Below are positions 50,709 through 61,300 of a DNA stretch of 64,000 nt, in pieces. Under the pieces are notes generated by a model. The model was given only the letters and a program-made list of their open reading frames with translations. It did no database searches and had not been told where the DNA came from. This stretch comes from RGIG2041 sp045546315 (GTDB lineage: Bacteria > Bacillota > Clostridia > UBA1381 > UMGS1253). The position numbers were made by a program, and so were the translations under genes. The stretch is from NCBI GenBank assembly GCA_045546315.1, contig JAZQCN010000059.1:124001-188000 (forward strand). Reading direction: 5' to 3'. How positions within the stretch are numbered: the stretch's first letter is position 1; each line of letters opens with the position of its first letter.

Positions 50709-52013
50709 TTAATGAAGAATGGATTTCAGCTGCTTTGTAAGCGTTTGAATTGCATAGCTTAATTCTTCATCTGCTTCTAATTTTTTAGTAATATTATCCA
50801 CGGCATGCATAGCTGTTGAATAATGTCGGTCGTATTCTTTTCCGATGGTTTCGTAGCTCATATCCGTCAGCGTGCGGCAAAGGTACATTGCAATTTGTCT
50901 GGCATCGTTAATATTTTGTATTTTACGCTTACCTTTAATATCAGAAACCGGAATATCAAAAAATTTAGATACGGCTTCATTTATAGAGGTAGCAGTAATA
51001 CGAATGACCGGAACTAAGGATTCCAATGCTTCTTTGGTAAGCTCCAAATCAATTTCGCGACCGGTTACCTTTGCATAGGAAAGGACACGCATCAATGCAC
51101 CTTCCAGCTCACGAATATTGGATTTACTGCAATCTGCAATAAAACAATATACATCATACGGAATTTCAACACTTTCAACCGAGGCCTTCTTTTGCAGAAT
51201 TGCAATTCTGGTTTCATAATCCGGTGGTTTGATATCCGCCTGTATACCGCCGCTGAAGCGTGTTTTTAAACGCTCTTCAATATCAATTTCTCTCGGCGGT
51301 CGGTCGCTGGTTAATACGATTTGTTTATTTGCATCGTAAAGCTCGTTGAAGGTATGGAAAAATTCTTCCTGTGCCATATCCTTACCCTCTAAGAACTGGA
51401 TATCATCCAATAAAAGTATATCGACATTTCTGTATTTTTCTCTGAATTGCGCTGTAGTACGCTTCGAAATTGCGGCAATCAGCTCTGTTGTAAATTTCTC
51501 GGAGGAAATATAAACAATACTTAATTCCTTGCCGTACATTTTTCTTGCAAACTCACCGGCATAGTTACCGATTGCCTGCATCAGATGCGTCTTACCCAAG
51601 CCGCTGCCGCCGTAAATCAAAAGCGGATTATAAACGCTGCCCGGTCCTTCACTTACGCCAACAGAAACCGCGTGTGCATAGTGGTTTGAATTACCGACAA
51701 CGAAGGAATCAAAGGTATACTTCGGATTTAAATTATTCATTGCCGGCGCGTTGGTCATTTTTTGAAACGGTTGATTTCTCGCAGTAAATTCAACATCCAC
51801 CAGCTTACCGGTTAAATAATGGATTGCGGAAATAATGTTTGCGTGGTACGGCTTAATCATCTGAATCATCAGATCGTTTGTCATACTCAGTACAATTTTA
51901 GAATCATCCATTGAAATGGGTTTTATGTCCATAAACCAGGTTGTAAATGCGGTTGGCAATACATCCGGCTTTATAACCTCTAAAGCCGATTTCCAAATTT
52001 TTTCAACTTCCAT
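50709..52013 (-). CDS. dnaA: chromosomal replication initiator DnaA
   Basis: 434 residues. Domain I (1-85), a very short linker, the AAA+ domain (GGSGLGKTHLMQAIG, LLLDDIQFLEGK, sensor regions) and the C-terminal DNA-binding domain with YLCRTLTDMSYETIGKEYDRHYSTAMHA split over the family signature. DNA-bound ATP-DnaA opens the origin. DnaA boxes flank the gene on both sides. Confidence 0.98.
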   Translation of the reverse strand: MEVEKIWKSALEVIKPDVLPTAFTTWFMDIKPISMDDSKIVLSMTNDLMIQMIKPYHANIISAIHYLTGKLVDVEFTARNQPFQKMTNAPAMNNLNPKYTFDSFVVGNSNHYAHAVSVGVSEGPGSVYNPLLIYGGSGLGKTHLMQAIGNYAGEFARKMYGKELSIVYISSEKFTTELIAAISKRTTAQFREKYRNVDILLLDDIQFLEGKDMAQEEFFHTFNELYDANKQIVLTSDRPPREIDIEERLKTRFSGGIQADIKPPDYETRIAILQKKASVESVEIPYDVYCFIADCSKSNIRELEGALMRVLSYAKVTGREIDLELTKEALESLVPVIRITATSINEAVSKFFDIPVSDIKGKRKIQNINDARQIAMYLCRTLTDMSYETIGKEYDRHYSTAMHAVDNITKKLEADEELSYAIQTLTKQLKSILH

Positions 52014-52350
52014 TTTAAAAACTCCTAAACTAAAATCAATCTGTTGTGGTTTGATGAAAAATAAAAGTTTTCCACATAGTTATGCATAATTGTGCATAAC
52101 TTTTTTAAAAACCGGCTAAATTCGGCATTTTCATAAAGAATTAAATGTGTATAAGTATGTGCATAAGTGAAAATACGGTTCCGAATTTAAGCAGCTGCAT
52201 CTATATTTTGTGGTTTACATAAAGCAGTTTTTAAAAGATGTGTAACCTTATATGAAAATAAAGTGCATATGTGCGCAATATACTATGATAATTATACCAA
52301 AAATTTAAGTAAAGTGCAAGTAAAAAAAGAGATTATTCCTAATAAAAGAA
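52014..52350. other. dnaA upstream part of oriC with DnaA boxes
   Basis: AT-rich, no gene. Box-like sites: TTTTCCACA (52068), TTATGCATA (52080), and on the other strand TTATGCACA (52091-52099), TTATACACA (52146-52154) and TTATGCACA (52158-52166). GTTATGCA and TGCATAAC at 52079-52100 form an inverted repeat with 6 bases between. Gene direction changes here (minus to the left, plus to the right), as expected at a bidirectional origin. The dnaA promoter must also lie here. Confidence 0.75.
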
Positions 52351-52378
52351 TTGACAAATTTATTTATTAATTTATAAT
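52351..52378 (+). promoter_or_regulatory. sigma-A type promoter of the Dabb gene
   Basis: TTGACA (52351-52356) and TATAAT (52373-52378) are both perfect matches, 16 bases apart, about 44 bases before the start codon. Confidence 0.75.
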
Positions 52379-52421
52379 AAAAATAGAAGTAGAAATTACA
52401 AAAAAAGGCAGGGAATGAAAA

Positions 52422-52724
52422 ATGATTAAGCATATTGTTATGTGGAAGCTTCCAAAGGAAAAGGACGGATTCAGTAAAGAAGAAATCGCGCTTAAAATTA
52501 AAGCTTCTTTAGAAACTTTACCGGCGCTGATTGATGAAATCGTCAGCTTACAGGTTGGTGTAAATTTCAATGAAAGCGATATGGCATATGATGTTTGCCT
52601 TGTAACGGATTTTAAAACAAAGGAAGATTTGAATGCGTATCAGAATAATGAAGAGCATTTAAAGGTTGCCGCTTATATTCGCGCCGTAAATATCGGCAGA
52701 TGTGTTGCTGATTACGAATATTAA
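52422..52724 (+). CDS. Dabb (stress-responsive alpha/beta-barrel) domain protein
   Basis: 100 residues starting MIKHIVMWKLPKEKDGFSKE, with the family's LPALIDEIVSLQVGVNF and FKTKEDLNAYQNNEEHLKVA. These small dimeric ferredoxin-like proteins have varied or unknown roles. AGGGAATG precedes the ATG. The secreted beta-helix gene starts 10 bases after its stop. Confidence 0.88.
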   Translation: MIKHIVMWKLPKEKDGFSKEEIALKIKASLETLPALIDEIVSLQVGVNFNESDMAYDVCLVTDFKTKEDLNAYQNNEEHLKVAAYIRAVNIGRCVADYEY

Positions 52725-52734
52725 GGAGAAAAAA

Positions 52735-55700
52735 ATGAAAAAATTTATTTCTTTATCTTTATCTTTAGCTGTGCTGCTGACTTGCTTTTCGGCAGTTAGT
52801 TTTGCTGCGCCGAAAATAAATGAAACAACAGAAATTTTATTTACGGAAAATTTTGACGCTGCATCAGATAATGTATCAATTAGTAATGGCACCTTTTCTT
52901 ATATAGCGTGTCCGGCGGACGGAGAAAATACAGATACAGCTGCAGCCTACGGTGCGCTGATGAGCAGTACTACTGCGGCAGCGAAGGTAAGAATCAAATT
53001 TAATGCGCTGTATACCGGCGAATATACATATGAAATGGATTTTCGCCTGGAGGATGTTATTTCGGAAGGCTCGAATGAAATAAAGCTGCTTCGCTTAAAT
53101 AAGGATAATGCGACAATCGGTTTAATAACCTTATGGGATTCGGATGCAAACGGTTATAAAATTCGTGTAGCTACGAGAGATGAAGAAGGGACTGCAAAGT
53201 ATAAAATAAGCGGTTATATTCCTTATAAAAAATGGCATACACTTCGTGTTGTTATAAATACATTTGAAAATAATTATGATGTATATGTAAATGATGTATT
53301 GGTTTGTGAAAATTGTTTACCTTATCAAAACAGCTTTGAAGGTGGTGTAAATAGTGCTTATATTTATACCGATAAAGCCAAAAACACATCGCTTTTAGTG
53401 GATAATATTTCTTTATACAGAGATTTAGGCGTTTATTCAAAAAAATACATAATATCTGACGATGTGATTTTAGGAAGCTTTGAAAATGTGACTGTAGAGG
53501 AATTTTATTCAAATATAGAAACATTGATGTTATCAACTGTGACACTGTACAGTGATTATGAAAAAAAGGTACAAAATACAGGCGTTGTTGCAGACGGTGA
53601 TATTTTAGAAATTAAATCTTTAAAAGATACATCAAAGATTAAATTGTATACAATCAATAATATTGTGTATGCAAATACATACTATGTTGCGCCGAACGGC
53701 AATAATTTAAATGACGGTACTGCGCCTGAATCCGCATTTGCAAGTCTGGATTATGCAAAATATACCGTAAGGCTCGCAAAAAAGAACAATCCGAACCAAG
53801 CGTATACCGTAAAAATTTTAGCAGGTGATTATCCAATTGATTCATCAATTGAATTTACCGTGGCTGACAGCGGCAGTGCGGAATATCCGATTCTATATGA
53901 AGCCTATGGCAACGGACCAGTGAATTTTAAAGGCAGTAAAACTTTAAGTGCAGATAAAGCTGTCAAGGTAACAGATTCGGAAATTTTAAATACACTGATC
54001 AGCACGGAAGCACAAAAAAATCTATATAAAATTGATTTAAAGGCGGAGGGTATTGTAATTCCTGAAATGCCTGCTATTTATGGCTATGGCGCCGGCGGAT
54101 ATCAGCCTTTGCGTGTCTATATTAACGGTCAGGCGCTTACAGAGGCACAGTTCCCGAATGCGGGGAATGTCTATATTCCGTTAAAGGCGGTCAATAATGA
54201 AGAAACAGCGACAGCAGACGGTTTTTATGATATAAATTATTACGATAATGATGCACCGCTGTCCAGAACAGGCAAATGGAATACGAAAGATCGTGATATT
54301 TATATTGCAGGTACATTGCTACAGCAATGGGAATATAACCATATACGCGTAAAAACCTTTGACCCGGCAAACGGGCGTATTGTTTTTGATAAAAATCGTT
54401 CGGGTGAAATGCCAATCGGCAGAAGCTATTTCTATTTTACAAATGTATTTGAAGAAATAGATGTACCGGGTGAGTCTTATATCGATGAGAAAAACGGTAT
54501 TCTCTACTTTATGCCGTATGGCGATTTGACAAATGCCGAAATCGAAATCGGCACATTTAAAAATACAATGATTTCGATGACTGATTGCGATTATATCACA
54601 TTTAAAAATTTAAATTTTGGTTATACGGGAAATAAAATTATTGATGCCAAAAATACGGATTATTTTACGCTTGACGGTTGTGAGCTTGCGCACACAGGTG
54701 CAACAGCAATAACGCTGAGCGGTCATCATACTTTAATTCAGAATAATCATATCTATGATCTCGCAGGTTATACGGGCACAGGTGGTATTCATTTAACCGA
54801 TAGTGGTGACAGAAAAACCTTAACAAGTGGAGAAAGTAAGATTGTAAACAATAAAATTCACGATACAGATGTTGTTTATAAAGTATCACAGTCACCGGCA
54901 ATTTATATTTTGGACAGCGTCGGTACGGAAATTTCCAATAACGAAATTTACAATGGTACTGCATATGTAATTCGTGTTACGGATGCAAATGACATTTTGA
55001 TTAAGCGAAATGAAATTTATAATGCAGTTACGATGTCTTCGGATGCAGGTGCAGTTACCTGGGGCAGAGATATTACGCTGCTCGGTTTTCAGGTGATTGA
55101 AAACTATTTCCATGACATCGGAAATGATATTGGTATTCGTGAACAAGAAAGTACGGGTTTAGTATGTAAAAGAACAGGGCAGCAGGCGCTGTTTCATGAT
55201 GACGGCTCTTCCGGACCATATGCATACGGTAATATATTCTATCAAAGCAGGCCGAATGAAACAATCAATACATATTCTTCTATAAAGGCAAATGGCGGTC
55301 AGTACGGCATTTGGGAAAATAACATTTTTATCGGCGGTCATACGGCAGCATACTTTGGTTCGTGGAGAACTGGATATAACGGTAAAACCATGCAGGATAT
55401 CTGGTGGCTGCGTCAGTACAATGTGTATGAGCTGGGTGCGGAGCATAATGCAGACGGCCAAGGCGGTTCGGCAATTTATTGGGACAGAATCAGCAACAGC
55501 AAATTAAATTTCTTTGAAAATGAGGTCTGGAAGGAAAAATATGCAGGTCAATTCGGTGCGTATTGGACATTGTTTACACCGGAACAGAAGGCATATCTTG
55601 AAAGTGTATATGATTCGAGTGTAAGCAATATAAAATATAATACGAATCTTTTAAATGCGGCAGCCGGACATGCCGATTTGTTAACAAACACAAATGTAAT

Positions 55701-56220
55701 GAAAAATAATGTTTTAATTAACACACTTACGCCGATAGAGTATAAGGATACTGCAAACTATCACGAAGCTGAAGGCAGTGTGACGGGTATATATACCACA
55801 CAGGAGGCGCAGGACTTCTTTAAAAACTATGGTACGGATTTTACGCTGACGAAGGAAGGCCTTGCATCGATTCAAAAAACCGTTCCGGCATTTCAGGCAA
55901 TTGATTTTGATGCAATCGGCTTGCAGGGCGATGTCGGAAAAGCGAAGGCCGGTATAGAGGTTAACAGTGATAATGTAAACGGGAGCACGGTAAGCTGCAG
56001 ACTTGTAAATGAAAGCGATGCACCGAAGCGGGGCTTGCTGATTTTCGTGTCTAAAAATGGTGAAAAAACCAGCGAAACAAAGATTTTAAGTGTAACCGTG
56101 CCCGGCAAGGGAACAGCGGAAAGATTTGTATATTTTAAAAAGCCGTTTACGAGTTATAAAATTTTTGTGATTAAGGATTTTTTTTCAATGCAAATTCTTT
56201 CAAATGTTATTCAAAAATAA
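52735..56220 (+). CDS. large secreted parallel beta-helix protein, probable carbohydrate-active enzyme
   Basis: 1161 residues from the ATG at 52735 (AAGGAG 7 bases upstream). Signal peptide MKKFISLSLSLAVLLTCF..FAA. Residues ~30-230 look like a concanavalin-like carbohydrate-binding domain (FTENFDAAS, VVINTFENNYDVYVNDVLVC, LLVDNISLYRD). From about 310 a right-handed beta-helix begins with YYVAPNGNNLNDGTAPESAF and LDYAKYTVRL, followed by coils such as GCELAHTGATAITLSGHHTL and NNEIYNGTAYVIRVTDANDI. This layout resembles GH141 and related beta-helix glycosidases, but the catalytic residues cannot be fixed by eye. A small C-terminal beta domain ends the protein. No wall anchor was seen. Confidence 0.75.
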   Translation: MKKFISLSLSLAVLLTCFSAVSFAAPKINETTEILFTENFDAASDNVSISNGTFSYIACPADGENTDTAAAYGALMSSTTAAAKVRIKFNALYTGEYTYEMDFRLEDVISEGSNEIKLLRLNKDNATIGLITLWDSDANGYKIRVATRDEEGTAKYKISGYIPYKKWHTLRVVINTFENNYDVYVNDVLVCENCLPYQNSFEGGVNSAYIYTDKAKNTSLLVDNISLYRDLGVYSKKYIISDDVILGSFENVTVEEFYSNIETLMLSTVTLYSDYEKKVQNTGVVADGDILEIKSLKDTSKIKLYTINNIVYANTYYVAPNGNNLNDGTAPESAFASLDYAKYTVRLAKKNNPNQAYTVKILAGDYPIDSSIEFTVADSGSAEYPILYEAYGNGPVNFKGSKTLSADKAVKVTDSEILNTLISTEAQKNLYKIDLKAEGIVIPEMPAIYGYGAGGYQPLRVYINGQALTEAQFPNAGNVYIPLKAVNNEETATADGFYDINYYDNDAPLSRTGKWNTKDRDIYIAGTLLQQWEYNHIRVKTFDPANGRIVFDKNRSGEMPIGRSYFYFTNVFEEIDVPGESYIDEKNGILYFMPYGDLTNAEIEIGTFKNTMISMTDCDYITFKNLNFGYTGNKIIDAKNTDYFTLDGCELAHTGATAITLSGHHTLIQNNHIYDLAGYTGTGGIHLTDSGDRKTLTSGESKIVNNKIHDTDVVYKVSQSPAIYILDSVGTEISNNEIYNGTAYVIRVTDANDILIKRNEIYNAVTMSSDAGAVTWGRDITLLGFQVIENYFHDIGNDIGIREQESTGLVCKRTGQQALFHDDGSSGPYAYGNIFYQSRPNETINTYSSIKANGGQYGIWENNIFIGGHTAAYFGSWRTGYNGKTMQDIWWLRQYNVYELGAEHNADGQGGSAIYWDRISNSKLNFFENEVWKEKYAGQFGAYWTLFTPEQKAYLESVYDSSVSNIKYNTNLLNAAAGHADLLTNTNVMKNNVLINTLTPIEYKDTANYHEAEGSVTGIYTTQEAQDFFKNYGTDFTLTKEGLASIQKTVPAFQAIDFDAIGLQGDVGKAKAGIEVNSDNVNGSTVSCRLVNESDAPKRGLLIFVSKNGEKTSETKILSVTVPGKGTAERFVYFKKPFTSYKIFVIKDFFSMQILSNVIQK

Positions 56221-56226
56221 AGATTT

Positions 56227-56258
56227 AAAAGCCCCTCCGAATTTGGAGGGACTTTTTT
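56227..56258 (+). terminator. Rho-independent terminator after the beta-helix gene
   Basis: AAAAGCCCCTCC and GGAGGGACTTTTTT pair around GAATTT with one mismatch; a run of six T follows. Confidence 0.8.
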
Positions 56259-56323
56259 GTATAAAATTTTTCCTACGGACAAAACTAAAACCGACAAATA
56301 TGAAAAGAGAGAGGAAAATTATT

Positions 56324-56581
56324 ATGCAGCAGTTTTCTTATATCTTGAAGCACGAAACAGGTATCCATGCGCGACCGGCAGGCTTGGTTGTAAATGAAGC
56401 AAAAAAATACGCATGTAAAATAACAATCAAGCTTGGCGAAAAGGAAGCGGACGCAAAGGGATTGTTTTCCGTTATGGGGCTTTCCGCCAAGGGTGGAGAC
56501 AGCGTTTGTGTATGCTGCGAGGGCGAAGATGAGCAGGCAGCCTGTGATGCATTAAAAGCATTGTTTGAAAAGCAACTGTAA
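56324..56581 (+). CDS. ptsH: phosphocarrier protein HPr
   Basis: 85 residues, normal for HPr. The phosphorylated histidine is in TGIHARPAGLV and the regulatory serine of Gram-positive HPr in KGLFSVMGL. HPr carries phosphate from enzyme I to sugar transporters and, when phosphorylated on serine, takes part in catabolite repression. The ATG at 56324 follows AGAGGA; the longer frame begins inside the preceding gene and is rejected. ptsI follows 11 bases later. Confidence 0.95.
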   Translation: MQQFSYILKHETGIHARPAGLVVNEAKKYACKITIKLGEKEADAKGLFSVMGLSAKGGDSVCVCCEGEDEQAACDALKALFEKQL

Positions 56582-56592
56582 GGAGAATGAAT

Positions 56593-58254
56593 ATGTACAG
56601 CTTGGACGGACAAAGTGTTTTTGGCGGTATTGCCATCGGGCCGGTGCATCTGTTTGAAAAAAAGGAGCAAACCGTTACCTTAACGCGTGTTGAGGATATA
56701 AAAGCAGAGCTTGCACGCTTTGAAGAAGCGCGAAAAGCTGCACAAGCGCAGCTTTTTGAATTGCACGAAACGGCGCAGCAGCGCGTCGGTGAAGAAAATG
56801 CGGAAATCTTTAATATCCACGCCATGATGCTCGACGACGCGGATTATATCAGCTCGATTACCCATATTATACGCACACAAAATGCAAATGCGGAGTATGC
56901 TGCCCTTGTGACCGGAGATAATTTTGCAAAGCTGTTTTCCGGAATGGAGGATGCATATATGCGCGAGCGCGCGGCAGATGTGCGCGATGTTTCCGAGCGG
57001 CTGATTCGCGTTCTGACCGGGGAAAACAGCAGTGACGGGTTAACTGTACCGTCGGTGATTATTGCAAGAGACCTTGCCCCGAGCGAAACCGTACAGCTTG
57101 ACCGTGAAAAGGTGCTTGCGTTTGTTACGGCAAAGGGCTCGAAAAACTCACATACTGCCATTTTGGCGCGCACGATGAATATTCCTGCACTCATCGGTGT
57201 CGGTGAGCAGGTGCTTTCGGTTTCAAAGGACAGCACTGTGATTGTCGATGGATTTGAGGGCAAAATTTATATTGACCCGGATGCAAAAACGCTTTCGCGT
57301 ATGCGCACGCGAAAGCAGGCAGATGATGAAAAGCGCAAGCTTTTAAAAACGCTGAAGGGCATGGAAAATGAAACGCTTGACGGCAGAAAAATTAAATTGT
57401 ATGCCAATATCGGTAACGCCGGCGATGCGGCACAGGCTTTGCAAAACGATGCCGGCGGCATCGGGCTCTTGCGCAGCGAGTTTTTGTATATCGGCAGAAA
57501 AGAAGCGCCGGATGAGCAAACGCAGTTTAACACCTATCGCACCATTGCGCAAAGTATGGCAGGCAGACCTGTCATTATCCGCACGCTGGACATCGGTGCG
57601 GATAAAAAGGCGGACTATCTTGGATTGGAAACAGAGGAAAATCCGGCGCTCGGCTACCGTGCCGTGCGCATATGCTTAGACCGTCCTGCACTTTTTAAAA
57701 CGCAGCTTCGCGCAATTTACCGCGCATCTGCCTTTGGCAGTATTGCGCTGATGGTGCCGATGATTGTTTCGGAAGAAGAGGTGCTGCGCGTGAAAAAAAT
57801 CATTGCCGAGGTGCAGGCAGAGCTGACTGCCGACCGCATTGATTACGCGGAAAATGTTGCCTTCGGTATTATGATTGAAACGCCTGCCGCCGCTGTTTTG
57901 AGCGACCGACTTGCAAAGCATGTGGATTTTTTCAGCATCGGCACAAATGATTTAACGCAGTATATGCTTGCTGCCGACAGGCAAAATGCGATGCTTGAGC
58001 CGTTTATCGATACGCACCATCCGGCAATTTTACGAATTTTGAAAACGGTTGCCGATCATGCACATAAAAACGGCATATGGGTCGGCATCTGCGGTGAGCT
58101 GGCGGCAGATTTGGATTTAACGGAGTTTTTCCTTGCCATCGGCATTGACGAGCTTTCTGTATCACCGCCGATGATTCTGCCGCTTAGACAAAAAATCCGT
58201 GACACGGAAATTCGCGATGCGGAAGGTATTATAAAAAGGCATATTCAGGAATAG
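56593..58254 (+). CDS. ptsI: phosphoenolpyruvate-protein phosphotransferase (enzyme I)
   Basis: 553 residues, full length. It takes phosphate from phosphoenolpyruvate and passes it to HPr. The active-site histidine is in GSKNSHTAILARTMNIP; GGIGLLRSEFLY and DFFSIGTNDLTQYMLAADR mark the PEP-binding barrel. The ATG at 56593 is preferred over 56587, since AAGGAG is 7 and 1 bases away respectively. It ends before a strong terminator. Confidence 0.96.
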   Translation: MYSLDGQSVFGGIAIGPVHLFEKKEQTVTLTRVEDIKAELARFEEARKAAQAQLFELHETAQQRVGEENAEIFNIHAMMLDDADYISSITHIIRTQNANAEYAALVTGDNFAKLFSGMEDAYMRERAADVRDVSERLIRVLTGENSSDGLTVPSVIIARDLAPSETVQLDREKVLAFVTAKGSKNSHTAILARTMNIPALIGVGEQVLSVSKDSTVIVDGFEGKIYIDPDAKTLSRMRTRKQADDEKRKLLKTLKGMENETLDGRKIKLYANIGNAGDAAQALQNDAGGIGLLRSEFLYIGRKEAPDEQTQFNTYRTIAQSMAGRPVIIRTLDIGADKKADYLGLETEENPALGYRAVRICLDRPALFKTQLRAIYRASAFGSIALMVPMIVSEEEVLRVKKIIAEVQAELTADRIDYAENVAFGIMIETPAAAVLSDRLAKHVDFFSIGTNDLTQYMLAADRQNAMLEPFIDTHHPAILRILKTVADHAHKNGIWVGICGELAADLDLTEFFLAIGIDELSVSPPMILPLRQKIRDTEIRDAEGIIKRHIQE

Positions 58255-58325
58255 GAAAGTACAGACGGTACGCCGCATAGATTGCTTTCTGCAAATACAA
58301 ACTGAAATAAACCTTGCCGCACAGT

Positions 58326-58361
58326 AAAAAAGACTTGCAGTATTTCTACTGCAAGTCTTTT
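58326..58361. terminator. bidirectional Rho-independent terminator between ptsI and the giant SLH/VWA gene
   Basis: AAAAGACTTGCAGTA pairs perfectly with TACTGCAAGTCTTTT around a 4-6-base loop, between two convergent genes. Confidence 0.9.
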
Positions 58362-58371
58362 TATGTTTAGC

Positions 58372-61300
58372 TTACTTATGGTATTCCATCCAGTCGGTGA
58401 TGTCAACTAACTTTGTCCACTTTTCAAATACATTGTTTCGCATTGTATGCTCGTGGTCGTTGGTTGCTTCCTGTACCGGCAGGTAGTACCATGCGGAAGG
58501 AGCTGCGTTATCCGGCCAGATAATCATGCCGTCGAGCAGGTCTTCCGGCTTTTCCGGAACACGGTTGAGTACGCGGTTAATCAGCGTCATTGCTTCTGCG
58601 CGGGTGATTAAATCATCCGGTCTGAAGGTGCCGTCCTCGTAACCCTTAATCCAGCCGTGTGCCGCTGCTTCGTGGATTTCAGCTTCCGCCCAGTGACCTT
58701 CAACATCCGTGAAGTTATCAACAACTTCAAATTCGGAATCGTCGAATCTTGCGCAAAGCACTGCAAGCTCTGCTCTGGTGATGTATGCATCCGGCATAAA
58801 CTCTGTTTCCGTTCTGCCGCTTGCGATACCGAGGTTAATCATCGTGGATACCGGGAGATTGTGCCAATCGCCCTCGTTTACATCCACATAAGCGTTTGTT
58901 GTTACAAGATTCTTGTCACGAACATCGTCTTCTAAGAGTCTGAAGAAGATGGTTACTGCTTCAGCTCTTGTAATGTTATCGTTCGGGCGAACCGTGCCGT
59001 CCGGATAACCTACCACATATGCAAAGTGATCGTGGTCGTTGAGTGCGCCCGGTGTTTCGTGGCTTTCGTCCTTAATCCAGTCTGCGTAAACGGTGATGTT
59101 TTTGTTCATCGTTACCTGCGTCGCATCCTTTTTGAGTGCTTTGTCGGTATGCCAGCCCTGGAAGATGTAGCCTTCCTTGGTCGGTTGCTTATCGAGTGCA
59201 ACCACCTTGCCGCTTGTGTATGTTTCCTTTGCATACTCTGTACCGCCGTTGGATTCATATGTGAGCGTATAGCGCTGGATGCCGCCACCGCCACCACCGC
59301 TGCCACCGTTGTAGGTGTACTGCGCGATGAGCTTGATGTCTGCATTTACTGTGATTTCATCGTCCGGATTGTAAATCGTATTCGTTTCGCCTAACTTCCA
59401 GCCGGTGAAGGTATGGCGGGATTTGGTCGGTGCCGCCTTTACATCAATAACTGTACCTGCAAATACATCATACGGTGCGTAGGAAACTGCTGTTGCACCT
59501 GTGCCGCCGTCGAGGTCATATTCTACCTTGTAGATGTGGCGAACAGCGGTGTAGAAGTCTACCTTGGTTGCCGGCATTGTGAATTCGCCGCCTACCGGAA
59601 CTACATGCGGCGATGCCCAATTTGTCGGTACATGTCTGTGCGAAGAATCGCAAGTAATTTCCGGTTTTACCTCTCTCTTTGCGCCGTACGGAACAGCTAT
59701 ATCTGTGTTATAGTGGTCCAGCTCCGTTGCCTGGTGATCCGGAAATGCGCCGTAGAAGTGGTAGGTAATCGGGTTTACAACTCTGTCGTAATAAAGCTTG
59801 ATTACGGTCGAGCCGTCGCCTGCGATTGTTTTTGAAATTTCATTGTCCGTTCTTGCAACAAAGCCTTCGTAGGTCTTAATTTCCGCGGTTGCGGTATGTC
59901 CGGTTGTACCGGTGAGGTTTGCGGTATCTACCTTTTCGTAGTCCGTAGCCTTGTTTGTACCTGCAACATCTGTTTCTGCCGCATTGAGCTTCTGATGATA
60001 ATACTCTACTGTGTATGCAGTATTTGTATTTGCAGTAAACTTGCCCCTCAAAGTAACAGCCTTGTTCGGCATTACGAAGGTTGCATCGTCTTCTGCAATT
60101 GCCGGGTCTGTGCTGTACCAACCTGTGAAGGTGTAGCCGTCCTGCAAAAGGTCAGGCTCTACATTTACGGTTGTGCCGTATTTTGCAGTACCTGCTGCCG
60201 GCAATGTCGCTGTGATGCCGTGCGGCTGTACGCCGTCGAACTCGTAAGTTACAGCGTATGTTTCTCTCTTGTAGTAGAAGTTAAATACAGTTGAGCCGTC
60301 GCCTGCAATCTTTTTAGTCATCTTGTCGTAGTCGCCATCATGTACTAGTGTTTCGCCGTTTACAGTGTCTACGCCCGGAGCGGTTGTTGTTTCATCGAAC
60401 ACATAGCCGTCAAACTTTCTTGCGTATACCGTTGCATTTTCACCGGTTGTACCCGGGCGGTTTTCTGTATGCGTTGCCGTTGTCGGGTAGCCGCCTGCTT
60501 CGAGTTCAAGATAGTGGTTGATGGTGTACGGTATATCGGAGCTCGGATGGAAGTGACCGACTAAAATTACATCCTCCATCGGCATTGTAAATACATGGTC
60601 TGTACCGCTGGTTGTAATTACAACTGCATTGTCATTTGGTTCCCAACCGTGGAAGCCGTAGCCTTGAGCTGCTGCATAGGTTACAGGGTCATTTGCGCTT
60701 GCAACAATCACGGTTGCGCCATGTTTAACAGTTGCTTCTGCCGGTAAAAAGGCTTCTACTGCAGTCTGGAACGCATCATTCGGCATTGCGCCGCTGTACT
60801 CGTAGGTTACCTTATAAACATTTCTCTTGTAGTAAAGCTCTAAGGTTGTATTGCCGTCGCCTGCGAGGATTGCTTCTTTAACAGTATTCGGATGTGTCAG
60901 ATCCAGCGTAAAGCCGGCTACCGGAATTTCCGCTGCGGTTACGGTGTGACCGGTTGTACCTGTGTGGCCGGATTCGGTGAATTTCGGATCTGCCAGACCG
61001 TTACCGTCACCGTAGGTGCCATCCAAGTTTTCGTAGTAGTGCTTTACAGTATAGTGCGTGTCGGAATTTGCTGTCCAGATACCGTAGATAACAACATTTC
61101 TGTTCGGCATTTCAAAGCCGCCCGGAACGGTTGTAATATCCGCATCCTGAATGTGCCAGCCGTGGAAGGTATAGCCCGGTTCAGTCTGTGCGGCTGTATA
61201 GAACAGCACTTCCTTGCCGTGGCGGTAAGCCGTTGCATCTGTCGGCTCTGCGCCAACCTTGCCTGCCGGTGCATCGATAAACTGATAGGTTACATTGTAT

